A DNA stretch of 64,000 bases from an uncultured Erythrobacter sp. (GTDB lineage Bacteria > Pseudomonadota > Alphaproteobacteria > Sphingomonadales > Sphingomonadaceae), in the NCBI GenBank assembly GCA_947501005.1, contig CANMTU010000001.1, positions 2,070,501 to 2,134,500 of the forward strand, written 5' to 3'. Positions 56,240 through 64,000 of this stretch are shown piece after piece. Within the stretch, counting starts at the first letter, position 1. Each line of letters opens with the position of its first letter. A program made the translations under genes and the position numbers. The notes under the pieces are model-generated. The model worked only from the letters and a program-made list of their open reading frames with translations, had not been told where the DNA came from and searched no databases.

Positions 56240-56317
56240 TGTCTCCGGTCGCCGCATGACGCCAGCCGCGCCAGCGGTTGGGGCTGCATTCAACAGCATC
56301 CTGCAAGCGGACCGTTC

Positions 56318-57556
56318 GTGTTCAATTTTCTTCCCGCAATAGACCGGTACATCTTCCGGCTGGTGATCGTGCCGATGCTGGGCGTGTTCGCGATCGCCGC
56401 CTCGCTGCTCCTGCTCGACAAGATGTTGCGCCTGCTCGATTTCGTCGCGGTCGAAGGCGGGCCGATCGGCGTGGTCTTCAAGATGCTGGCGACGATGCTG
56501 CCCGAATATGCCAGCCTCGCCATTCCGCTCGGCCTGCTGCTGGGCGTGCTGCTCGCCTTTCGCAAGCTGGCGACTTCCAGCGAACTCGATGTGTTCCGGG
56601 CGGTCGGCATGAGCTATGGCCGGCTGCTGCGGGTGCCGTATGTCATCACCGCCGTGCTGATGGCGCTGAACGTGTTGCTGGTGTTCTTCATCCAGCCGAT
56701 CTCCCGCTACACTTACGAGCGGCTGGATTACGAACTGCGATCGGGTGCGCTGGGCGCCTCGATCAAGGTTGGCGAGTTTACCACGCTGGGCGACCAGATG
56801 GCGCTGCGGATCGACGAAAGCGAGGACAATGGCCGGCAATTGAACGGCATCTTCGCCCGCGTCGGCACCAAGGGCGGCGAAGTCCTGTCGATCGCGGCGC
56901 AGCATGGCGCCTTCCTGGCGACACAGGACAATCCCGATACGATCATCCTGCGGCTGACCGAAGGCACCATCGTGCAGGACAATGGCCGCACCACGCCGCG
57001 CGTCCTCACCTTCACCCGCCACGACCTGCCCATCGATCTTCCCGCGATGGAGCGGTTTCGCGCGCGCGGCGACGAGACCCGCGAGTTCATCCTGCCCGAA
57101 CTGCTGCAGATCGGCTGGTCGCGCGAACAACCGTCCGACGTGCGCGACGCCAGCCAGGCGAGCTTCAATTTCCGCCTCGTCGAAGTGGTGATGATGGCCC
57201 TGATGCCGCTGCTCGCCGTGGCGCTGGGCATTCCGCCCAAGCGATCGACCAGTGCGCTCGGCGTGTTCCTGTCGATCGTGATGGTGGTCGCCTATCACAA
57301 GGTCAACCAGTACGGGGAGGACGTGGCGACGCTCGGGCGGATCGATCCGCTGTTGGCCTTGTGGGGGCCGTTCTTCGTATTCGCGGGCCTGATCTTCTGG
57401 ATGTACTGGCGGGTCGCGTTCGTGCCCGGCGGCCAGGCCATCGGCGCGCTGGAAACGTGGTTCTCCAAACTCGTCTCGCGGGTGGGGCGCCTGTTCCGCC
57501 GCAAGCGGAACCCCGCGCCGCTGGAAACCGACCGCGATCTGGCGGCAGCGGAGTAG
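56318..57556 (+). CDS. lptF: LPS export ABC transporter permease LptF
   Basis: A 412-residue inner-membrane permease. Three N-terminal helices (from residue 15), a large periplasmic beta-jellyroll (about 130-290) and three C-terminal helices (about 295-375) match LptF. Family blocks are LEYASLAIPLGLLLGVLLAFRKLATSSELDVFRAVGMSYGRLL and the late MMALMPLLAVALGIPPKRS. With LptG and the ATPase LptB it pulls LPS out of the inner membrane. It starts with GTG at 56318; LptF is followed by lptG after 8 bp. Confidence 0.92.
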   Translation: MFNFLPAIDRYIFRLVIVPMLGVFAIAASLLLLDKMLRLLDFVAVEGGPIGVVFKMLATMLPEYASLAIPLGLLLGVLLAFRKLATSSELDVFRAVGMSYGRLLRVPYVITAVLMALNVLLVFFIQPISRYTYERLDYELRSGALGASIKVGEFTTLGDQMALRIDESEDNGRQLNGIFARVGTKGGEVLSIAAQHGAFLATQDNPDTIILRLTEGTIVQDNGRTTPRVLTFTRHDLPIDLPAMERFRARGDETREFILPELLQIGWSREQPSDVRDASQASFNFRLVEVVMMALMPLLAVALGIPPKRSTSALGVFLSIVMVVAYHKVNQYGEDVATLGRIDPLLALWGPFFVFAGLIFWMYWRVAFVPGGQAIGALETWFSKLVSRVGRLFRRKRNPAPLETDRDLAAAE

Positions 57557-57564
57557 CGCGGGCC

Positions 57565-58662
57565 ATGCAGTTCGATTTCTTCCCCTCGCGCACGCTCACC
57601 GTCTATCTGGCGAAGCTGTTCACGGTCCGGATCTTCGCGGTGCTGGTCATGCTGGTCCTCGTGCTGATGATGCTCGACCTGTTGTCGAGCAGCGGCGACA
57701 TCCTTGCTGTAGAGGGCAACGGACAGGGCGAATTGCTGACCTATGCCGGCCTGCGCATCCCGCAACTGGTGCAGCGTTTCCTGCCCTATTCGGTGCTGCT
57801 GGCGACCCTGATCACGCTGGTGACGCTCAATCAGAACAGCGAGGTGGTGGCGATGAAAGCGGCCGGGCTGTCCGCCCATCAGGTGCTGGCGCCCCTGCTG
57901 CTGACCGCGCTGATTCTCTCGGGCCTGAGCTTCCTGTTCAACGAACGGGTGGTGACCCGTGCCACGGCGACGCTCTCTGCATGGGAGGCGGCAGAGTTCG
58001 GCCCGATCCCGCCCGATTCCGGGGTGGAAGCGAACGTCTATGTGATGGACGGGCGCAACGTGTTGATGGCGCGGCAGGCGATCGGGCAAGGGCGCGATCT
58101 CGTGCTGCGCGGCGTGACCTTCTATCGCCGCAGCGATCAGGGCAGCCTGTCGGAACAGATCGATGCCGAAAGCGCGCGCTATGCCGGTCCGGGCTGGCGG
58201 CTGGAGAATGCGAAACGGTTCGATGTCGCCACCGCGACGACCAGTCGGACGGATGCGATCGTGGTCGCGCCGGACCTTGCGCTGAGCCAGTTCGAACTCG
58301 CCCAGATCAAACCCGACGCCGTGCCCTTCTGGGAACTTGGCCCCTCGATCGCCGCCTACGAGGAAGCGGGCCGCCGGACGAGCGAACTGCGGGCGAAATG
58401 GTGGCACAAGGTGTCCGGCCCGCTGTCGGCGTTCCTGATGCCTTTGCTGGGGGCGGTCGCCGCGTTCGGGCTGGCGCGGTCCGGCCAGTTGTTCGTGCGC
58501 GCGGTAATCGGCATGGCTTTGGGCTTCGCCTATTTCGTGGTCGACAACGCGGCCCTGGCGATGGGCAGCTTCGGCGGCTATCCGCCGTTCCTCGCCGCAT
58601 GGTCGCCCTTCATCCTGTTCCTGCTGATCGGCGAGACGGTTCTCATTCGAACCGAGGAATGA
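57565..58662 (+). CDS. lptG: LPS export ABC transporter permease LptG
   Basis: A 365-residue paralogue of LptF with the same plan: helices at the N-terminus, NQNSEVVAMKAAGLSAHQVLAPLL in the loop that contacts the ATPase, a periplasmic jellyroll, and C-terminal helices (about 285-360) with LMPLLGAVAAFGLARSGQ. The ATG at 57565 lies 8 bp after the lptF stop. The pair forms the transmembrane part of the Lpt bridge; lptB, lptC and lptA lie elsewhere. Confidence 0.92.
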   Translation: MQFDFFPSRTLTVYLAKLFTVRIFAVLVMLVLVLMMLDLLSSSGDILAVEGNGQGELLTYAGLRIPQLVQRFLPYSVLLATLITLVTLNQNSEVVAMKAAGLSAHQVLAPLLLTALILSGLSFLFNERVVTRATATLSAWEAAEFGPIPPDSGVEANVYVMDGRNVLMARQAIGQGRDLVLRGVTFYRRSDQGSLSEQIDAESARYAGPGWRLENAKRFDVATATTSRTDAIVVAPDLALSQFELAQIKPDAVPFWELGPSIAAYEEAGRRTSELRAKWWHKVSGPLSAFLMPLLGAVAAFGLARSGQLFVRAVIGMALGFAYFVVDNAALAMGSFGGYPPFLAAWSPFILFLLIGETVLIRTEE

Positions 58663-58830
58663 CCGGAACGTTTCCGCCCCTGCGTCTCAATCAGGTGTGT
58701 GCCAATCAGGCGCAGGGGGCAGGCGGCGGTGGTCAGCGCGGCGCATATCGCCCTACGCATGGGCAAGGGCCGGATTCATATCCGGTCGCCACTATGTCGT
58801 AACCGGCCTCGGCCGGAACGGATCATGGGA

Positions 58831-58864
58831 GAGGCCGCCCCCCTGCACCGATGGGGGCGGCCTC
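58831..58864. terminator. Strong hairpin between convergent lptG and desaturase genes
   Basis: A perfect 12-bp stem (GAGGCCGCCCCC/GGGGGCGGCCTC) with a 10-nt loop, in the 231-bp region between two convergent genes. Neither side has a T-run, but its place and stability suggest a bidirectional terminator. The other parts of this gap hold no gene I can support. Confidence 0.5.
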
Positions 58865-58893
58865 CTGCCGCTTCCGCCCGGTGCTTCGCCGGT

Positions 58894-59994
58894 TCAGCGG
58901 TCGGGTTTGCGCCCCATCGTGCTGCGCGCGATGCGTGCGACCAGCATGCCCATGCCGGGGTGGTTCGCGCCGTGATAGGTCGATTCCGCACCCAGTTCCC
59001 GCACCAGCCTCCGATGCGCCTCGGGCAGGGCGTGATACGGCATCGAGGGCATCAGGTGATGCAGGGCGTGGTAGCGCAAGCCAACCGGCGCCCAGACTTC
59101 CGCGACCAAACCGGGCGGCGGGACGTTGACCGAATCGAGGAACTGCGCCGTCACCGTCATCGCTTCCCCCTCGTTCTCCCACAGATGCGCGACCAGCGTG
59201 CGTAGTTGGTTGAGCGTGGCGGTGAACGAAACGATCCCCAGCGCGATCAGCAGGGGCCGCCAGCCAAGCGCGAACCCGCCGCCGATCACGACCCAGGCCC
59301 AGACGAAGCCGGCCAGTTCCTGCCAGAAGACGCGTGGTTTCAATTCGTCTTCCGGCGGGCGGCGGCGGAAATCGGGATTAATCGCGAGGGCCGAGAACCG
59401 CTGCCACGTCAGCTGGCGCACAGCGGGGATCACCGCGCCCAGCGGCACGAGGACGGCGAACCGGAACAGCAGCGCGACCGGCGCGAGCAGCGCGATCAGG
59501 ACGAAGACCGGCAGGCTCCACGGCTTCATCAGGGCCAGCGGGAGGTATTCGGGATCTTCCTTCGTGCCGTATTGCGTGCGCTTATGATGCAGGGTGTGGA
59601 CGCCTTCATACATGAAGGACGGCGTCAGCAGAGGGATGCCCACCATCGCGTTCCAGCCGAGGCGAAAACCCGGCAGCGAACCCCGGCGGATATGCGAGAT
59701 CTCGTGGATGAACAGCAGCGCACGATACAAGGCCAGCGCCGAGACCAGCCCGAGCGCGATCGCGGCGAGCGGACTGGCGACGAGGATCGCACCGACCATC
59801 GCGGCATAGCCGATCGCCGCCGAAACGGTCATGTCCGCCCAGTAGATGCCCGGCCGCGCCTCGGCGATATCCTTGGTCAGATCGCGCGCGCCGCGCAGCA
59901 TCGCCTTGTCGTCGGCGATCTGCGAATGCCAGCCGCGATCCGCCGTGCCCCGGTGAAGCGCCATCTCGGGCTGAATCGTGTAGTGTGCGTTCAT
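58894..59994 (-). CDS. Membrane fatty acid desaturase
   Basis: A 366-residue di-iron membrane enzyme. The three histidine boxes are HEISH (97-101), HTLHH (133-137) and HALHH near residue 312, with four or so membrane helices between them. The family introduces double bonds in fatty acyl chains or hydroxylates related lipids. AGGA lies 6 nt before the ATG. It is a lone gene divergent from the GNAT protein. The exact position of desaturation cannot be told. Confidence 0.88.
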   Translation of the reverse strand: MNAHYTIQPEMALHRGTADRGWHSQIADDKAMLRGARDLTKDIAEARPGIYWADMTVSAAIGYAAMVGAILVASPLAAIALGLVSALALYRALLFIHEISHIRRGSLPGFRLGWNAMVGIPLLTPSFMYEGVHTLHHKRTQYGTKEDPEYLPLALMKPWSLPVFVLIALLAPVALLFRFAVLVPLGAVIPAVRQLTWQRFSALAINPDFRRRPPEDELKPRVFWQELAGFVWAWVVIGGGFALGWRPLLIALGIVSFTATLNQLRTLVAHLWENEGEAMTVTAQFLDSVNVPPPGLVAEVWAPVGLRYHALHHLMPSMPYHALPEAHRRLVRELGAESTYHGANHPGMGMLVARIARSTMGRKPDR

Positions 59995-60138
59995 ATCCTG
60001 GTCCTGTCGGGCACGCGATACACCATTCCCGCGAACCTATCGAGCGCTCCTTCGACCGCCCCCGCCGCTTGGAACCGCTTCCTTGACAATGCCCCTCGCT
60101 CATGCAGAGCGAACCCGCCCTGAACGAGGTCTCAATTC

Positions 60139-61305
60139 GTGTCCGATCCCGAAATAGTGATACATACGGTACGCAGCAAGAAGGACCGTGCCGCCTTCGT
60201 CGATCTCGGCCGCGCCTTTTCCGCGCGCGAGCCGCATTGGGTGCCGCAATTGCGTTCCGAACAGCTCGAACTGGTCGATCCCGCGAAAAATCCGTTCTTT
60301 GGCCATGCGAAGGTGCAGATGTTCATCGCCCGTCGCGGCGGGGCCGCCGTGGGGCGGATCGCGGCGCATATCGACCGGTTGGCGCTCGAACTGCCGCGCG
60401 AACAGGGGATGGGGCCGGGAACGGGCATGTTCGGCTATTTCGATGCCGAGGACGAGGCAGTCGCCAATGCCCTGCTGCGCGCCGCGGAAGACTGGCTCCG
60501 CGCCGAGGGGATGACGCGCGTCCTCGGCCCGATTTCCCTGTCGATCTGGGAGGAACCCGGCCTGCTGGTCAAGGGGCAGGACCATGCCCCGATGATCATG
60601 ATGGGCCACCACCCCGCCCATTATGCCGGCTGGATCGCGGCGCAGGGCTATGCCGAGAGCAAGCGCCTGCTGACCTACGAGATCAGCATCGCGCGCGAGT
60701 TTCCCCCCATCGTCCGCCGGATCGTGCAGTCGGGCGAGCGCAATGCACGCATTACCGTGCGCCCGGTGGATACCACACGCTGGACCGAGGAGGTCGCGAT
60801 TATCCTGTCGATCCTCAACGATGCGTGGTCGAAGAACTGGGGCTTCGTCCCCTTTACCGAAGCGGAAATCGCCTATGCGGGCAAAAAGCTGAAACCGGTG
60901 ATCTTCGAGGATCTCAACATGATCGCCGAGCTCGACGGGCGGCCGGTGGCCTTCATGCTGACCCTGCCCGATATCAACGACTTGCTGGGCCGGATCGACG
61001 GCCGGCTGTTCCCCTTCGGCTGGGCGAAATTGCTGCGCTGGCTGCGCAAGCCGCGCGGCATGGGGATGCGCGTGCCGCTGATGGGGGTGCTGCGCGAATT
61101 GCAGAACAGCCGCCTCGCCAGCCAGCTCGCCTTCATGCTGATCAGCCGCATCCGCGACAATGCGCATACGATATTCGAAAGCGAGCGGGCCGAGATCGGC
61201 TGGATCCTCGACGACAACAAGGGCATGATGGCGATTGCGGACGCGATAGAAAGCCGCGTTAACCGTGAATACGTCATCTACGAGAAAACTCTTACGCCTA
61301 AATAG
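60139..61305 (+). CDS. GNAT-superfamily protein (YghO-like)
   Basis: A 388-residue protein whose N-terminal half follows the pattern of the YghO-like, double-domain acetyltransferase group: FVDLGRAFSAREPHWVPQLRSEQLELVDPAKNPFF, GRIAAHIDRL, and GMFGYFDAEDE. LMISRIRDNAHTIFESERAEIGWILDDNKGM and REYVIYEKTL close the protein and are the family's signature end. Its substrate and even its acetyltransferase activity are unknown. The start is GTG at 60139. It is preceded by the divergent desaturase gene. Confidence 0.75.
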   Translation: MSDPEIVIHTVRSKKDRAAFVDLGRAFSAREPHWVPQLRSEQLELVDPAKNPFFGHAKVQMFIARRGGAAVGRIAAHIDRLALELPREQGMGPGTGMFGYFDAEDEAVANALLRAAEDWLRAEGMTRVLGPISLSIWEEPGLLVKGQDHAPMIMMGHHPAHYAGWIAAQGYAESKRLLTYEISIAREFPPIVRRIVQSGERNARITVRPVDTTRWTEEVAIILSILNDAWSKNWGFVPFTEAEIAYAGKKLKPVIFEDLNMIAELDGRPVAFMLTLPDINDLLGRIDGRLFPFGWAKLLRWLRKPRGMGMRVPLMGVLRELQNSRLASQLAFMLISRIRDNAHTIFESERAEIGWILDDNKGMMAIADAIESRVNREYVIYEKTLTPK

Positions 61306-61334
61306 CCGTCGGCCTGCATAGGCGCACGAGGGGG

Positions 61335-61363
61335 GGGGGAACCGCGAGCGGTCCCCTTTCGTT
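61335..61363 (+). terminator. Terminator hairpin, overlapping an EcfG-like promoter match
   Basis: A hairpin: GGGG/CCCC and ACCG/CGGT with one bulged A and a CGAG loop, then TTTCGTTCTT, 30 bp after the GNAT stop, so a good terminator. The same bases also match GGAAC (61338-61342)-N17-CGTT (61360-61363), the promoter pattern of the stress sigma factor EcfG, at 50 bp before the response regulator start. Both readings may hold; the terminator is the safer one. Confidence 0.6.
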
Positions 61364-61412
61364 CTTCGCGCAGGAATTCAGAATCGGACCGGTCTTTCCT
61401 GGGGAGGTTTTA

Positions 61413-61838
61413 GTGACTGCAAAGGCTGCCGGCGGCGCGCCCCTGCCCAGCAATATCCTGATCGTGGAAGACGACGCCCTGCTGGCGATGGCGATGGAAG
61501 CCGCCCTGCTCGATGCCGGGGTGGAGACGGTCGTCATCTCCTCCACCACCGACGACGCCCTGGCGGCGTTGCGGACGGGGGCGCCCGATGCCATTGTGCT
61601 CGACGTTCACCTGGCCGATCGCGACGATGGCTGGGCCATCGCCGAACTGGTCGAAACGCTCGGCCCGGACCGGCCGCAGGTGATCTTCTCGACCGGCGCG
61701 CCGAAGGACATTCCCGAAGAGATCGCGGCGATCGGCGTGGTGCTGGAGAAGCCTTATGCGCCGGAAACCCTGATCGAGGCGCTGCGCGAACCCAAGGCGC
61801 GGGGCCTGTTCTCGCGCCTGCGCAACGTGCTGCGGTAA
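61413..61838 (+). CDS. Single-domain response regulator
   Basis: A 141-residue protein that is a receiver domain only: acidic pocket Glu19-Asp20-Asp21, phospho-acceptor Asp64 (IVLDVHLAD), Thr94 (FSTGAP), Lys113 (LEKPYA). FSTGxP near the switch Thr is close to the FATGUY motif of receiver proteins such as SdrG that act in the general stress response of sphingomonads. It lies just upstream of phyR and so may belong to the same phosphorelay. The start is GTG at 61413 with a strong GGGGAGG 6 nt upstream. It has no output domain. Confidence 0.82.
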   Translation: MTAKAAGGAPLPSNILIVEDDALLAMAMEAALLDAGVETVVISSTTDDALAALRTGAPDAIVLDVHLADRDDGWAIAELVETLGPDRPQVIFSTGAPKDIPEEIAAIGVVLEKPYAPETLIEALREPKARGLFSRLRNVLR

Positions 61839-61895
61839 GCGGCAACCAGGCCCCCCTGCTATTTAACGCATGGATGCGAATACGATGCCCCATAG

Positions 61896-61932
61896 AAAAA
61901 AGGCCTTCGCTCTTTGTTGAGCGAAGGCCTTT
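61896..61932. terminator. Strong bidirectional terminator
   Basis: A perfect 14-bp stem (AAAGGCCTTCGCTC/GAGCGAAGGCCTTT) with loop TTTGTT. On the plus strand it ends the response regulator transcript (60 bp after its stop) but only TTTC follows. On the minus strand a TTTTTT run follows directly, so it is the better terminator for RNA made from the right. Confidence 0.85.
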
Positions 61933-62251
61933 CGGGATCGTATCACCAGCCGCTTGGACGGGAGGGGGGGTCTCGGCGGTGACATAGGGATAATGGCCGG
62001 GCCGGAATGGGGTTCCCGCCATTTTGAGAAAAAAAATCGAGACGCTGGAATTTTTATTCGGCCGTCCTGTCCGACCACCCTGATCGGCCGCATCTTGGCG
62101 TCCTTGCAAACCCGTCACCGCATCCCGAACGGCGCGAAGCCATCCGGACTGCCCCTCCCCTGTCGCTACGGCAAGCCCTGACGCCTCCTCACCTTGTACG
62201 CCGCCGCGCCGAGACCATTTGTCAAATTCGCGTGCCGAATTAAGAGGGTGC

Positions 62252-62276
62252 GGAACCGAAAATGGCAAAACACGTT
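62252..62276 (+). promoter_or_regulatory. EcfG-type general-stress promoter of phyR
   Basis: GGAAC, a 16-nt spacer and CGTT, 30 bp before the phyR ATG. This matches the alphaproteobacterial EcfG promoter pattern GGAAC-N16/17-CGTT, and phyR is autoregulated by this sigma factor in related bacteria. A GGAAGGGG ribosome site follows. Confidence 0.75.
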
Positions 62277-62305
62277 TTTTGCCACGAAACTACGGAAGGG
62301 GTCTT

Positions 62306-63097
62306 ATGTCACTCGGTGACCAGATAGCCAGAAACTTGCCTTACCTGCGCCGCTATGCGCGGGCGCTGACCGGATCACAGGCAACCGGCGATGCATTCGT
62401 CCGGGCGACGCTCGAAGCCGCCCTCGCGGACGAAAAGCTGAAGTCCTCGCTCGAAGGGGGCCGGGTGCCGCTGTACCGCGCGTTCAACAAGGTCTGGGCG
62501 AGCGCCTATCTGGACGTGCCGGAAAGCCGCACCGAAGGTTCGCACGAAACCGCGGCGCAGGATCGCCTCAAGTCGATTACCCCGCTCAACCGCCAGGCGC
62601 TGCTCCTGACCACGCTCGAGGATTTCTCGGTCGATCAGGCGGGCGAGATCATGGACCTCGATCCGTCCGAGATCGAAAGCCTCGTTCAGGAAGCGGTGCA
62701 GGAAATCGATCGCGAATCCTCCACCAGTGTCCTCATCATCGAGGACGAGCCGCTGATCTCGATGCAGCTGGAAGACCTGGTGACGCAGTTGGGGCACGAA
62801 GTGTGCGGCACCGCCGCCACGCGGACCCAGGCGCAGGAAGTCGTCGCAGAGAAGACGCCGGGCCTCGTCCTGGCAGATATCCAGCTGGCCGACGGGTCCT
62901 CGGGCCTGGATGCGGTCGACGACATCCTCGCGATCGACAGCGTGCCGGTGATCTTCATCACCGCCTATCCCGAACGCCTGCTGACCGGCGACCGTCCGGA
63001 GCCGACCTATCTGGTCACCAAGCCGTTTCAGGAACAGACGGTTCGCGCCGCCATCAGCCAGGCACTGTTCTTCGGATCGAGCCGTCCGCTGAGCTGA
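62306..63097 (+). CDS. phyR: General stress response regulator PhyR
   Basis: A 263-residue protein with the reversed layout unique to PhyR: an N-terminal sigma-like domain (about 1-135; RNLPYLRRYARALTGSQATGDAF, and LTTLEDFSVDQAGEIMDLDPSEIESL) and a C-terminal receiver (about 141-258) with Asp191 (LADIQLADGSSG), Thr219 (ITAYP) and Lys239 (VTKPF). In stress its kinase phosphorylates Asp191, the sigma-like part traps the anti-sigma factor NepR, and EcfG is freed. The ATG at 62306 follows GGAAGGGG. The kinase gene lies just downstream on the other strand. nepR and ecfG are not adjacent. Confidence 0.95.
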   Translation: MSLGDQIARNLPYLRRYARALTGSQATGDAFVRATLEAALADEKLKSSLEGGRVPLYRAFNKVWASAYLDVPESRTEGSHETAAQDRLKSITPLNRQALLLTTLEDFSVDQAGEIMDLDPSEIESLVQEAVQEIDRESSTSVLIIEDEPLISMQLEDLVTQLGHEVCGTAATRTQAQEVVAEKTPGLVLADIQLADGSSGLDAVDDILAIDSVPVIFITAYPERLLTGDRPEPTYLVTKPFQEQTVRAAISQALFFGSSRPLS

Positions 63098-63118
63098 GCC
63101 GTCCCGCCAAGCAAAAGC

Positions 63119-63152
63119 AAAAGGCCGCCCAGTGCAGATCGGGCGGCCTTTT
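63119..63152. terminator. Bidirectional terminator between phyR and the kinase gene
   Basis: A perfect 12-bp stem (AAAAGGCCGCCC/GGGCGGCCTTTT) with a 10-nt loop, 22 bp after the phyR stop. T-rich on both strands, so it can end phyR and the convergent kinase gene. Confidence 0.8.
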
Positions 63153-63229
63153 CGTTTGGCGGTGCCTAGGCGGGCAATCTCATGTGCTCGCAATCGGTCG
63201 CGCTAGGCGACCCTGCGCAATGCCACATC

Positions 63230-64000
63230 CTATTGCTTTTTGCTGCGCAGGGCGAACTCGCCATATTCGCGCACGGGGACCAGCAGGGCGCAATGCACCC
63301 CGCTCGGATCGAAATCGAGTTCGACGGGGTGGCGCAACTCGTGGGCGACGATCTTTTCGATGAGGTCGGTACCGAAGCCCCGGCTGGTCGGCTTGACGAC
63401 TTCGGGACCGCCGCTCTCGCGCCAGTCGATCATCGCCAGCGTCTCGCTACGCATGTCCCACTTCACCTCCACGCGTCCGTTCGGAACGCTCAGCGCGCCA
63501 TACTTGGTCGCATTGGTGGCGAGTTCGTGGATGGCCAGGCCGAGCGACAGGGCATCGTTGGGCGCCAGTTCCACATGCGGGCCTTCCAGCACGATCTCCT
63601 GATCGTCCTCGCGCGCATAGGGCGACAGTTCGACCTCCACGATCGAGCGCAGCGGCGTCGTCCCCCAGTCCGACTGGGTCAGCAGATCGTGGGTCGCGGA
63701 CAGGGCGCGTATCCGGTTGTCGATCCCCTCGGCGAACTCGTCGAGCGATTTCGCGCGCCGGCGGGTCATCGATACGATCGAGAGGACATTGGCCAGGGTA
63801 TTCTTCACCCGGTGGTTGAGCTCGCGGGTCAGCGAATTGCGGATCGAGTTCTGCTCGGCGAACCATTGCAGCGAGCGGTGATCCTCTTCCGCCTGCCTCG
63901 TCAGTAGCCGCGCGACCAGCGTCAGCAGGCTGGCGACGGCCAGCCCGAACAGCAGCGTAATCAGCGACAGGGGAGACAGGGCCGCATTGCGGCTGCTCTG
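63230..64000 (-). CDS. PhyP-like sensor histidine kinase (C-terminal part; runs off the window)
   Basis: The open frame continues through the window edge, so the N-terminal sensor is missing. Visible from the cut: a hydrophobic helix (SLITLLFGLAVASLLTLVARLL), a linker helix, and the H box LTRELNHRVKNTLANVLSIV, whose phospho-His is encoded at 63812-63814. The ATPase part follows (LAIHELATNATKYGALS N box, RGFGTDLIEKIV). This is the HisKA_2/HWE type used by PhyP and PhyK kinases that phosphorylate PhyR. It converges on phyR, so a kinase-PhyR pair is very likely. An internal GTG at 63808 lies right after the H box and is not the true start. Confidence 0.88.
   Translation of the reverse strand, partial: QSSRNAALSPLSLITLLFGLAVASLLTLVARLLTRQAEEDHRSLQWFAEQNSIRNSLTRELNHRVKNTLANVLSIVSMTRRRAKSLDEFAEGIDNRIRALSATHDLLTQSDWGTTPLRSIVEVELSPYAREDDQEIVLEGPHVELAPNDALSLGLAIHELATNATKYGALSVPNGRVEVKWDMRSETLAMIDWRESGGPEVVKPTSRGFGTDLIEKIVAHELRHPVELDFDPSGVHCALLVPVREYGEFALRSKKQ

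Larger units (their letters stand above)
61839..62305. other. 467-bp stretch between the response regulator and phyR
   Basis: I looked here for the small anti-sigma gene nepR and for ecfG, which often adjoin phyR, and found neither in any frame. It holds a terminator (61899-61932), an A-rich run (62030-62037), a minus-strand TTGACA (62220-62225) that could be a -35 element, and the EcfG promoter of phyR. Open frames in it look like chance. Confidence 0.6.

Noticed and set aside
61939-62250. Possible nepR gene beside phyR
   Set aside because: I looked for the conserved NepR helix pattern (LYDxVxxEPxPDxF) on both strands and it is not encoded here.
63230-63808. Complete 192-residue kinase beginning at the internal GTG 63808
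   Set aside because: It would start right after the phospho-His; the frame continues upstream through the H box and a membrane helix to the window end.

Overview
The window is about 64 kb of GC-rich bacterial chromosome. The TonB receptor, fused XdhC protein, phasin/PHA synthase, LptFG, Zn-free RskA-type anti-sigma factor and especially a PhyR general-stress regulator point to an alphaproteobacterium. The overall gene set and the repeated use of GTG starts fit the Sphingomonadales, probably Erythrobacteraceae. The assignment is by recognition only. Coding density is high, and many genes are joined by ATGA or TGATG stop/start overlaps.

Layout. 1-9.8 kb: a MATE exporter, then a compact chemotaxis cluster (cheA-cheW-cheY-cheB-cheR), a GGDEF/EAL protein and a short chemoreceptor. 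9.8-13.1 kb: a secreted TolB-propeller/amidohydrolase. 13.3-17.2 kb: surface-polysaccharide genes (glycosyltransferase-like, flippase, polymerase-like). 17.3-20.1 kb: a flavin monooxygenase, a CinA-like protein, a frameshifted remnant and a 59-residue membrane protein. 20.2-23.7 kb: secE-nusG-rplK-rplA on the minus strand, interrupted by an acyltransferase gene on the plus strand. 23.8-30.9 kb: an alanine/glycine symporter, a DbpA-like helicase, a trimeric autotransporter adhesin and an ECF sigma/anti-sigma pair. 31-39.4 kb: a fused XdhC-MocA protein, a TonB receptor and a type I secretion operon. 39.5-45.5 kb: molybdenum-cofactor genes around a YdeP-type oxidoreductase. 45.9-48.6 kb: an orphan phage-type lysis cassette (GH24 endolysin, holin-like protein, overlapping Rz/Rz1-type spanins) with a beta-helix spike-like protein. 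48.7-55.7 kb: TauE exporter, tRNA-Thr and tRNA-Cys, thioesterase, crotonase, AlaC-like aminotransferase, PHA synthase and phasin. 55.8-61.3 kb: clpS, lptF-lptG, a desaturase and a GNAT protein. 61.4-64 kb: a single-domain response regulator, phyR and a PhyP-like kinase cut by the window end.

Functional links. Five molybdenum genes (mobA, fdhD, moeA, moaA and the YdeP oxidoreductase) form one divergent block that can make, charge and use Mo-bisMGD. The chemotaxis genes form a complete phosphorelay with both adaptation enzymes. PhaC and phasin form a PHA granule module; a 17-bp inverted repeat in front of the phasin gene looks like its operator. The right end is a general-stress-response locus: phyR carries a good EcfG-type promoter, but nepR and ecfG are not in view.

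The most unusual features are the orphan lysis cassette lodged between housekeeping genes, the acyltransferase that splits the secE-nusG-rplKA order, the phasin operator, and the stress locus with possible extra regulatory RNA or promoter signals. No insertion sequence, CRISPR array, rRNA or integrase was seen.
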